Position numbers and translations under genes: made by a program. Positions 48,738-55,722 of a stretch of 64,000 nt of DNA are shown one piece after another. The DNA is taken from positions 1 to 64,000 of the forward strand of contig CAYMSM010000061.1 of the NCBI GenBank assembly GCA_964393105.1, given 5' to 3'. The notes beneath the pieces were generated by a model. It saw only the letters and a program-made list of their open reading frames with translations, did not search any database and was not told the DNA's origin. This stretch comes from CALMEC01 sp964393105 (GTDB lineage: Bacteria > Actinomycetota > Thermoleophilia > Miltoncostaeales > Miltoncostaeaceae). Every line of letters begins with the position of its first letter. Position 1 is the first letter of the stretch.

Positions 48738-50035
48738 GCGGTGTCAAGTTGGTTCAGCGCCCCGGCGATCCTGCTTCGGTGGTGATCACAGGTGTACGGC
48801 TGCTCGACCCGGCAGCGGGCATCGATCGGATCGGCGACCTGGTCATCCGCGACGGTCGCGTCGGCGGGGATGCCGGCGGCCTCGAACGCGTCGATGGAAC
48901 TGGGCTCCTCGCGACACCGGGATTCGTCGATCCGCACATCCACCTGCGAACGCCAGGCAGAGAGGACACAGAGGACATCTCTTCCGGCAGCCGGGCGGCG
49001 GCTGCGGGCGGGTTCGTCACCGTCGTCGGGATGCCCAACACCACACCCGTCGTCGACAATGCCGCGATCCTGGGATCGCTCCTGGAACTCGGGGGCCGCG
49101 AATCCGTGATCCGGGTCGGCTTCTATGCCGCGATCACCGTCGGGCAGGCGGGCCGGACGCTCAGCGAGCAGGGTGAGCTGGCCGACCTCGGCGCAGCCGG
49201 TTTCAGCGATGACGGACGGCCTGTCGCCAACGCTGAGGTCCTCCGACGCGCGTACCAGTACCAGCGGGTCACCGGCCTGCCGCTCGTGCTCCACGAGGAG
49301 GACGCCGACCTGTCGGCAGGCGGGGTCATGCACGAGGGGCTCATCTCAAGTCGCCTCGGCATGCGGGGCATCCCCGACGTGTCCGAGAGCGTGCAGGTGG
49401 CGCGGGACGTCACGCTGGCCGCCTACGAGGGCGCCCACATCCACATCTGCCACGTCTCGGCCTGCAAGACCGTCGAGGTCATCCGGTTGGCGAAGGCACA
49501 GGGCATCCGGGTGACGGCCGAGGTGACGCCACATCACCTCGTGCTGACGGACGCCTCAGTCATCGACCTGGATGCCGCCAAGCACAAGATGAACCCGCCG
49601 CTTCGCTCCGAGGGCGACCGCCAGGCCTTGATCGAAGGGCTGCTGGACGGAACGCTCGACTGCGTGGCCACCGACCACGCGCCGCACGCACCCCAGGAGA
49701 AGGAGTCACCCTTCGAGGACGCCCCGTTCGGCGTCACCGGGTTGGAGACGGCGTTCGCCTCGTGTTACACCCACCTCGTCGGACCCGGTCTGGTCCCGCT
49801 CGATCTCCTGGTGCGGCGGATGAGCAGCGACCCGGCGGCCGCCCTTGGGCTGCCGGTGCCGACGCTGGCAGAGGGTGCCCAGGCCGACGTCGCGCTGATC
49901 GACCTGAACGTGACCGAACGCGTCGGCGATCGCGGCTTCCAGAGCAAGTCCACCAACTCGGCGTTCCTCGGTGACGAGCTCACAGGACGCGTGCTCATGA
50001 CAATCGCGGGAGGGCAGATCGCATGGCGGCTGTGA
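48734..50035 (+). CDS. pyrC: Dihydroorotase
   Basis: 433 residues, class I type. Zinc ligands in DPHIHLRTPGREDTED, later HEEDADLS and HICHVSACKTVEVI, and the catalytic aspartate in CVATDHAPHAPQEK. It closes carbamoylaspartate to dihydroorotate. GTG start overlapping pyrB (GTGA); the 3' end overlaps the next gene by 13 bases. Confidence 0.96.
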   Translation: MSGVKLVQRPGDPASVVITGVRLLDPAAGIDRIGDLVIRDGRVGGDAGGLERVDGTGLLATPGFVDPHIHLRTPGREDTEDISSGSRAAAAGGFVTVVGMPNTTPVVDNAAILGSLLELGGRESVIRVGFYAAITVGQAGRTLSEQGELADLGAAGFSDDGRPVANAEVLRRAYQYQRVTGLPLVLHEEDADLSAGGVMHEGLISSRLGMRGIPDVSESVQVARDVTLAAYEGAHIHICHVSACKTVEVIRLAKAQGIRVTAEVTPHHLVLTDASVIDLDAAKHKMNPPLRSEGDRQALIEGLLDGTLDCVATDHAPHAPQEKESPFEDAPFGVTGLETAFASCYTHLVGPGLVPLDLLVRRMSSDPAAALGLPVPTLAEGAQADVALIDLNVTERVGDRGFQSKSTNSAFLGDELTGRVLMTIAGGQIAWRL

Positions 50036-50592
50036 CAAGACACACTGGTCTTCTGCGACGGGACGAGACCGGCTTGATCGTCGTCGACGTCCAGGAGGGG
50101 TTTCGCCCGGTGATCGATGGCTTCGACGAGATGGCCCGCAACGTCGGCATCCTCGCCGAGGGATTCGGCATCCTCGGACGGCCTGTCCTTGTCAGCGAGC
50201 AATACCCCAAGGGGCTTGGGCACACGGTCGCCGAGGTCGAGGAGCGCCTGCCGGCGTTCACCGACCGAGTCGAGAAGACACGATTCAGCGCCTGCGGGGT
50301 CGAGGGCTTCGAGAAGGCACTCAAGCGGGCCCGCTGCAGCAGTTGGGTCGTCTGTGGCATCGAGGCACACGTATGTGTCAACCAAACCGTGCACGACCTT
50401 CTGGAGCACGGCTACGACGTCCACGTCGCCGACGACGCGGTATCGGCGCGCGCGCCGGCCAACCGACGAATCGCCATGGACAAGATGCTCGCCGCGGGGG
50501 CACGGTCCACGAGCGCCGAGATGGCGCTGTTCGAGATACTCGAGCAAGCCGGCGGCGACGAGTTCAAGGCCATCTCGAAGCTCGTCCGCTGA
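50023..50592 (+). CDS. Isochorismatase-family hydrolase
   Basis: 189 residues. Catalytic triad pattern: IVVDVQEGFRP (aspartate), VEKTRFSAC (lysine) and CGIEAHVCVNQTVHDLL (cysteine), as in YcaC-like hydrolases. Acts on an unknown amide or ether. It overlaps pyrC by 13 bases and is therefore translated as part of the pyrimidine operon, but no role in UMP synthesis is known for it. Confidence 0.88.
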   Translation: MAAVTRHTGLLRRDETGLIVVDVQEGFRPVIDGFDEMARNVGILAEGFGILGRPVLVSEQYPKGLGHTVAEVEERLPAFTDRVEKTRFSACGVEGFEKALKRARCSSWVVCGIEAHVCVNQTVHDLLEHGYDVHVADDAVSARAPANRRIAMDKMLAAGARSTSAEMALFEILEQAGGDEFKAISKLVR

Positions 50593-50593
50593 G

Positions 50594-50920
50594 ATGGAGA
50601 GGAGCCGGCGTCAGCAAGCCGCCCCGACCGGCGGATCGTTCCATCACGGCCACGAGCCCGCGGTGGTCGCGCTGGAGGACGGCTTGGCGCTCCATGGTCG
50701 CAGCGTCGGCGCACCCGGGACGTCGCTGGGGGAGATGGTCTTCACCACAGCCATGAGCGGGTACCAGGAGACGACCACCGACCCCTCGTACATCGGCCAG
50801 ATCCTGTGCTTTGCCGCGCCGATTATCGGCAATCGCAGCCCGCACCCCACGCCCATCGCACTTCAAGATACCCTCGTCGGAGGCCACCTGACCCCGCGGG
50901 GTCATTCGACCTCAAGTTGA
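50594..50920 (+). pseudogene. carA: Truncated carbamoyl-phosphate synthase small subunit (carA fragment)
   Basis: 108 codons. Residues 25-80 match the CarA N-terminus: ALEDGLALHGRSVGAPG, GEMVFTTAMSGYQETTTDPSY and IGQILCFAAPIIGN. After IGN the match stops at about base 50832 and 28 unrelated residues lead to a stop. The glutaminase domain (Cys-His-Glu) and the rest of carA, plus the carB, pyrD and pyrF genes that normally follow, are absent; mihF comes next. Either a large deletion in the genome or a mis-join of two sequence pieces at this point. Confidence 0.8.
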
Positions 50921-51003
50921 GCTTGACGCCCCCGGTCCGCGCCAGATTGTAACCTCCCTGCAACGTGCGTGAAATTTTCATGAAATTAGCTGCAAACTCC
51001 TGC

Positions 51004-51033
51004 TTGCAGAACCTCCGGGGAGCGCCATATGAT
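51004..51033 (+). promoter_or_regulatory. mihF promoter
   Basis: TTGCAG, an 18-base spacer and TATGAT (51028-51033) match the sigma-70-type consensus well; the ATG follows after eight bases with no Shine-Dalgarno, so the mRNA is probably leaderless. A second possible promoter, TTGACG-N17-ATTGTA, lies at 50923-50951. Confidence 0.55.
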
Positions 51034-51041
51034 CCCCGCCG

Positions 51042-51374
51042 ATGGTCACCACTTTGAAGGCTCCCACCCAGGCCCCCGAACGGTCGCTCGATCAGCGAAT
51101 GGACGCACTCCGTCGCGCGAACGACATCCGCTCCCGCCGGGCGCAACTCAAGAAGGACCTGAAGAGCGGTCAGGTCCAAATCAGGGATGTGATCGTCGAT
51201 CCTCCCGACTACGTGATGACCGCCAAGGTCTTTGACATGCTTCTCGCAGTACCGAAATACGGCAAGGTCAAGGCGACGCGGTTCATCAACCACTGCCGAA
51301 TCTCGCAGGGGAAGACCGTCGGGGGGCTGTCGGAACGTCAACGCAACGAGCTGGTCGATCTTCTGAGCCGGTAA
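51042..51374 (+). CDS. mihF: Actinobacterial integration host factor MihF
   Basis: 110 residues. Conserved middle: RRAQLKKDLKSGQVQIRDVIVDPPDYV and MLLAVPKYGKVKATRFINHCRIS, ending LSERQRNELVDLLSR. A nucleoid-associated protein restricted to actinobacteria that binds DNA through a helix-two-turn-helix; it is essential in mycobacteria. Usually followed by gmk, as here (14 bases). Independent promoter upstream. Confidence 0.94.
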   Translation: MVTTLKAPTQAPERSLDQRMDALRRANDIRSRRAQLKKDLKSGQVQIRDVIVDPPDYVMTAKVFDMLLAVPKYGKVKATRFINHCRISQGKTVGGLSERQRNELVDLLSR

Positions 51375-51388
51375 CTCACCGAGCTCGT

Positions 51389-51943
51389 GTCCTCGTAATC
51401 TCAGGACCGTCAGGGGCCGGGAAGGGAACGCTCATCGAGCGGATCCTTCCCCGGTTCCCCGGCCTGACCGTCGCGGTGTCGGCGACGACGCGCGCGATGC
51501 GACCCGGCGAGGTGGACGACTTCGACTACCATTTCCTCACCCCCCGGGAGTTCGCTCGCGGCGTCGCGGCGGGGGAGTTCCTGGAGCACGTCGAGTATGC
51601 GGGCAACTGCTACGGGACGCTGCGTCGCGAGGTCGACGCGCACCTGGCAGCCGGTCGGTCCGTCGTGGTCGAGATCGAGCTGAAGGGCGCACGGGCCATC
51701 CGATCGATGCTCCCGGATGCGGTGACCGTCTTCATCGCGCCCCCGTCCATGTCCGAGCTCGCGCGGCGGCTCGAGGATCGCAACACCGACAGCGCAGGCG
51801 AGATCGCCGCCCGCCTCGAGGTCAGCAAGCGCGAGCTCGCGGCGATGGGCGAGTTCGACCACCGCGTGGTCAACGACGATCTCGACACCGCCACCGATGC
51901 CCTGGCGGACGTCATCGCACGCGAGATCGGCATGCTTCGCTGA
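51389..51943 (+). CDS. gmk: Guanylate kinase, without a recognisable start codon
   Basis: About 184 residues. P-loop SGPSGAGKGT, then VSATTRAMRPGEVDDFDYHFL, GEFLEHVEYAGNCYGT and RRLEDRNTDSAGEI are textbook Gmk. It converts GMP to GDP. The frame is open well upstream of the P-loop, but no ATG, GTG or TTG occurs in it from 51302 to the P-loop; the first in-frame GTG (51476) is past the P-loop. GTC at 51389 is where a start would be expected, so initiation at a near-cognate codon or a base error is likely. Stop overlaps the coaBC ATG by one base. Confidence 0.85.
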   Translation, partial: VLVISGPSGAGKGTLIERILPRFPGLTVAVSATTRAMRPGEVDDFDYHFLTPREFARGVAAGEFLEHVEYAGNCYGTLRREVDAHLAAGRSVVVEIELKGARAIRSMLPDAVTVFIAPPSMSELARRLEDRNTDSAGEIAARLEVSKRELAAMGEFDHRVVNDDLDTATDALADVIAREIGMLR

Positions 51944-53142
51944 TGGCAACGATCCTGCTTGGCGTCACCGGCGGCATCGCCGCTTACAAGGCCATCGACA
52001 CCGTGCGCGCGCTTCGCCGTGAGGGGCACGACGTGCACGTCGTGATGACGCGGGCCGCGCGACGGTTCGTCGGCGCCGCGTCGTTCGCGGCGCTCAGCGG
52101 CAACCGCGTCGGCAGCGAGCCCCTCGCCACCGACGACGTCCCCGACTACCGTCATCTCGACCTGGCACGAGCCGCAGACGTGATGCTCGTGGCCCCCGCG
52201 TCCGCCAACACGATCGGCCGGATGGCGGCCGGGCTCGCCGACGACCTACTGACCACGTGTTATCTGGCCTTCACCGGCCCGGTCCTCGTCGCGCCCGCGA
52301 TGAACACTCGAATGTGGGAGCACCCCGCGACCCGGGCGAACATCGCAGCGCTCGTCGCGCATGGCGTCCACATCATCGGGCCGGGCGAGGGCCTTCTGGC
52401 AGACGGCGACGTCGGCGCCGGCAGGCTCGCGGAGACCGAGGACATCGTGGCGGCGGTCGCCGCCCACCTGCCCGGGCAGGATGCGCCCTGGGCGGGCAGG
52501 CGCGTGCTGGTGACGGCCGGGGGAACCCGCGAGCCGATCGACGGGGTGCGCTACGTCGGCAACCGCTCCAGCGGCCGCATGGGCATGGCGGTCGCCAACG
52601 CCGCGCGCGAGCGTGGCGCCGACGTCACCGTCATCGCTGCCAACGTCGACCTGGCGCGACGCGCTGACATCACGTATGTCGACGTCGCGACCGCCGCTGA
52701 GCTGCACGAGGCCACCGGCACCGCTTTCGCCGACACGGATCTGCTGGTGATGGCGGCCGCCGTCGCCGACTACCGACCGGTCTCCACGCACGACGGCAAG
52801 CTCGACAAATCGGCGCGCGGCAGCCTCGATCTGACCCTCGAGCCGACGGTCGACATCCTCGCCACGCTGACCGCCCGTGGCCCAAATCAGATCGTCGTCG
52901 GGTTCGCAGCCGAGCACGGGGCCGACGGGCTGGAGCGAGCCCGCCAGAAACGCATCCGCAAGCGGTTGGACGTCATCGTCTACAACGACGTCGCCGTCGC
53001 CGGGATCGGCTTTGAATCGGATGACAACGCGATCACGATCATCGGCCCTGGCGATGCGGAGCTTGTCGTTCTCCGCGCCGCCAAGGCCGTGTGCGCCGAG
53101 CACATCCTCGAGGCCGTCGCACCCCTGCTGGTCACGCTCTGA
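51943..53142 (+). CDS. coaBC: Bifunctional phosphopantothenoylcysteine decarboxylase/synthetase CoaBC
   Basis: 399 residues. The CoaC half (1-185) has GVTGGIAAYKAIDTVR, the FMN segment APASANTIGRMAAGLADDLLTT, and PAMNTRMW with the catalytic asparagine. The CoaB half has VTAGGTREPIDGVRYVGNRSSGRMG (CTP site), AAAVADYRP and KKxR-like RQKRIRKRLD. It performs two steps of coenzyme A synthesis. It starts directly at the gmk stop; the rpoZ gene often found between the two is absent. Confidence 0.95.
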   Translation: MATILLGVTGGIAAYKAIDTVRALRREGHDVHVVMTRAARRFVGAASFAALSGNRVGSEPLATDDVPDYRHLDLARAADVMLVAPASANTIGRMAAGLADDLLTTCYLAFTGPVLVAPAMNTRMWEHPATRANIAALVAHGVHIIGPGEGLLADGDVGAGRLAETEDIVAAVAAHLPGQDAPWAGRRVLVTAGGTREPIDGVRYVGNRSSGRMGMAVANAARERGADVTVIAANVDLARRADITYVDVATAAELHEATGTAFADTDLLVMAAAVADYRPVSTHDGKLDKSARGSLDLTLEPTVDILATLTARGPNQIVVGFAAEHGADGLERARQKRIRKRLDVIVYNDVAVAGIGFESDDNAITIIGPGDAELVVLRAAKAVCAEHILEAVAPLLVTL

Positions 53143-53334
53143 TCGCACGGGCCGGGGGCCACGCCGCTTGGATCCATGTCGGCGTCGGCGCGACCCTCGA
53201 TCTTGTTGCACGACGCGGTAGGACGTAGTACATCCAGGAGCTCCACGCAGGCGTCGCCGAGACCCCAACTGGCCCGCTGGCAAGTTGGCAGCCGAGCGCA
53301 CAGCCTCGCGCTTGGCCCTGCTACCGTGCGTGAG
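53143..53334. other. 192-base gap before the moxR operon
   Basis: No gene or clear hairpin is seen. The right end holds the moxR -10 box TACCGT (53322-53327), seven bases before the GTG at 53335. Confidence 0.4.
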
Positions 53335-54318
53335 GTGGAGCGCCTCCATGTCGTGTCCCCACCATTGGCGGACGATGAGCTGATCCGGGGGACGACCCTC
53401 GCCCGGGCGTTGGTAGATGCGCTCGCCTCGTCGGTGCGCGCGCCACGCGAAACGCTCACGTCTGCGGTGGCCTGTGTTCTGGCCGGTGGTCACCTGCTCA
53501 TCGAGGATGTGCCGGGGATCGGCAAGACCGTCCTCGCGAAGAGCCTCGCGCGCGCGGCCGGGTGCGTGTTCTCACGCCTGCAGTGCACCTCGGATCTGCT
53601 GCCGTCGGATGTCACGGGCGTCCACGTCTATGACCAGCGGACGCAGACGTTCGAGTTTCGCCCCGGTCCCGTCTTCGCCAACTTCCTGCTGGCTGACGAG
53701 ATCAACCGGGCGTCGCCCAAGACCCAATCGGCGCTCCTGGAATCGATGGAGGAGGCCCAGGTCACGGTCGACGGCCACACCCGGATGCTGCCCAAACCGT
53801 TCATGGTCGTCGCGACGATGAACCCCGTCGAGTACGAGGGGACGTTCGCCTTGCCCGAGGCCCAGCTCGACCGGTTCGCTCTGCGCCTGACGATCGGGTA
53901 CCCGCCGGCCGAGCAGGAAGCCCGGATGATCATCGACCTGGCCGCACACGATCCGCTCGAGGACGTCCGCCCGGTCGCCGACGACGTCCGCATCCGCGAC
54001 GCGATCGACGCCGCGGGGCGGGTCCATGTCGATCCCGCGATCGCGCGGTACGTCGTGGATCTGGTCACGGCGACGCGCGAGGACCGACGGCTGGTCCTGG
54101 GGGCTAGCCCACGCGCCGGGCTCACGCTGCTGCGCGTCGCGAAAGCCGTCGCACTGATCGACGGGCAGGGCTACGTCGTCCCCGAGCATGTCAAGGCGAT
54201 GGCAGTGCCCGTACTGGCTCACCGGCTCGTCATGGGGCCCGAGGCCCGCGTGGGCGGCGTCACCGGCGATGACATCGTGGCAGCGGCGCTCGGTGCCGTC
54301 CGTGGCCCCGCGATCTAG
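53335..54318 (+). CDS. MoxR-family AAA+ ATPase
   Basis: 327 residues from GTG 53335. Walker A EDVPGIGKTVLAKS, Walker B FLLADEINRASPKTQSALLE, sensor 1 FMVVATMNPVEYEGT, and the MoxR C-terminal GASPRAGLTLLRVAKA. A chaperone-like ATPase that acts with VWA/DUF58 proteins on envelope or metalloenzyme maturation. First gene of a MoxR-DUF58-transglutaminase operon. The TAG stop is part of the left inverted repeat of the MITE inserted behind it. Confidence 0.92.
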   Translation: MERLHVVSPPLADDELIRGTTLARALVDALASSVRAPRETLTSAVACVLAGGHLLIEDVPGIGKTVLAKSLARAAGCVFSRLQCTSDLLPSDVTGVHVYDQRTQTFEFRPGPVFANFLLADEINRASPKTQSALLESMEEAQVTVDGHTRMLPKPFMVVATMNPVEYEGTFALPEAQLDRFALRLTIGYPPAEQEARMIIDLAAHDPLEDVRPVADDVRIRDAIDAAGRVHVDPAIARYVVDLVTATREDRRLVLGASPRAGLTLLRVAKAVALIDGQGYVVPEHVKAMAVPVLAHRLVMGPEARVGGVTGDDIVAAALGAVRGPAI

Positions 54319-54518
54319 TGCTCTGTCTCACAAGTCCCTTGACGATATGGCGAGTGAAAAACCCGTCGGACAAGGACGCAGCCTGCGCCCCATACTTGTC
54401 AGTATGGGTGCAGGCGAGGACACAGCCCCCGAGGCGACTGCTCCCCCACCGGCGCACCGAATCCGGCGGAGTTTTGCAGCCGCCAGATCGCAAGGGTATT
54501 TGTGAGACAGAGCACTAG
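54315..54518. mobile_element. Miniature inverted-repeat element (MITE), 204 bp, between moxR and DUF58 genes
   Basis: Perfect 19-bp terminal inverted repeats: CTAGTGCTCTGTCTCACAA (54315-54333) and its complement (54500-54518). The inverted homology continues less perfectly for about 35 more bases. TA dinucleotides sit at each edge, as expected of IS630/Tc1-type TA targets. No transposase. A diverged copy lies at 21635-21830 and a solo end at 61344-61358. The left end gives moxR its stop; the right end gives the DUF58 gene its GTG start and an AAGGG Shine-Dalgarno. Confidence 0.8.
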
Positions 54519-55722
54519 CACGAGAAGGCGTCGGCACCCTCGGGCGGTCGCCGTGGCGGTGGCCGGACTCCTCGCACTCGTCGCCGCCGGGGGATTCGGC
54601 ACGCCGTCGCTTCGGCCCCTCGGCATCGGCCTGCTTTCCCTCGGCGTCGGCGCGATCGCGCTCGTCGAGGTCGCTGCGCGCGCATTGCGTGTCACACGCG
54701 CCGTCGATCGCGACACCCTCCCCGCGGGTGAGCGCGCAACCGCCACGCTTCGCCTGACCGGGTGGCCGGTGCGAAACCGCCTGATCCGCCTTCTCGACTG
54801 GGAGATCCGGTCGGGGCTTCCGACCACGGCGAATGCGCAACCCTCCCGGCCGAAGTTCATCGGTGGCGAGGTCCGCCAGCAGATCGTATTCGGTGACATG
54901 CGGCGCGGAGAGCACCGATTCACCTCGCCCGGGGTCTCGCTGTCGGATCCGTTCGGCTTGGCGCGGGTGCGGCGGGCCTCCCGGGCCGAGACGATTGTGC
55001 TGGTGCTGCCGCGCACCGTGCCGGTCCTCGTCCCGTTCTGGGAGTCTGGGGCAGCCCGGCGGGCCGGTCAACAGGCGGGCCTCCTGCGGGGACGGTCCGA
55101 GCTCGGCGGCGTGCGGGACTACGAGCCCGGGGACCCGCTCTCGCTGATCCATTGGGCCCAGACCGCACGGCGGGGGCGACTCCAGACCAAGGAACTCCAC
55201 GGCGAGTCGGGGAGAGGGACGACGCTGGGGCTACTGCTCGATGCCCGCGCAGGACCTGCGGATGGCGACAGCGCAGACGAAGCGTTCGAGCTTGCCGTGT
55301 CGGCGGCGGCGAGCCTTGTCGCCGCGTGTGCGGCGCGTGGTGATGCGGTGGGCCTGGAACACACCGGCGCACGAGCCACCGCGCTTCCGGTGGGGACACC
55401 AGCCGGGACCATCGAACGCGAGTTGGCCTTGGTGTGCGCCGACGGGATCCAGGCCATCGCGCTGGCATTGCGGAGCGCCGTCGGCCGGCCCGATGCAGCG
55501 CGAACGCTCGTGGTGATCACCGCCGGCGGTGACCGCGGGCTGGCCGCGGCGGCGAGCCAGGCGCGCGGCGCCGGCGTCAACGTTGCCGCGGTGCTCGTCG
55601 GCCCTGCACGGGCCTACGCCCAGGACCTGCGCCGGGCCGGCACCTGGGTCACCGAGGTCGGCGTGGCGTCACAGCTCGCAGCGGCCCTCGACGGGAGTGG
55701 AGCGCATGCCAAGCACGCCTGA
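54502..55722 (+). CDS. DUF58 membrane protein
   Basis: 406 residues. Two short membrane helices near the N-terminus (AVAVAGLLALVAAGGF and the following LGIGLLSLGVGAIALVEV), then a large soluble part with the DUF58 signature RDYEPGDPLSLIHWAQTARRG and a VWA-like C-terminal domain (TLGLLLDARAG...). It works with MoxR. The GTG at 54502 lies inside the MITE end, five bases after AAGGG; the next in-frame GTGs would cut into the first helix. The original start was probably lost on insertion. Overlaps the transglutaminase gene. Confidence 0.88.
   Translation: MRQSTSTRRRRHPRAVAVAVAGLLALVAAGGFGTPSLRPLGIGLLSLGVGAIALVEVAARALRVTRAVDRDTLPAGERATATLRLTGWPVRNRLIRLLDWEIRSGLPTTANAQPSRPKFIGGEVRQQIVFGDMRRGEHRFTSPGVSLSDPFGLARVRRASRAETIVLVLPRTVPVLVPFWESGAARRAGQQAGLLRGRSELGGVRDYEPGDPLSLIHWAQTARRGRLQTKELHGESGRGTTLGLLLDARAGPADGDSADEAFELAVSAAASLVAACAARGDAVGLEHTGARATALPVGTPAGTIERELALVCADGIQAIALALRSAVGRPDAARTLVVITAGGDRGLAAAASQARGAGVNVAAVLVGPARAYAQDLRRAGTWVTEVGVASQLAAALDGSGAHAKHA

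Noticed and set aside
50923..50951. TTGACG-N17-ATTGTA as the main mihF promoter
   Set aside because: A better -10 (TATGAT) lies eight bases before the ATG, so this is kept only as a possible second promoter.
51476..51943. gmk starting at the GTG at 51476
   Set aside because: This would remove the P-loop, which is clearly encoded upstream in the same frame.
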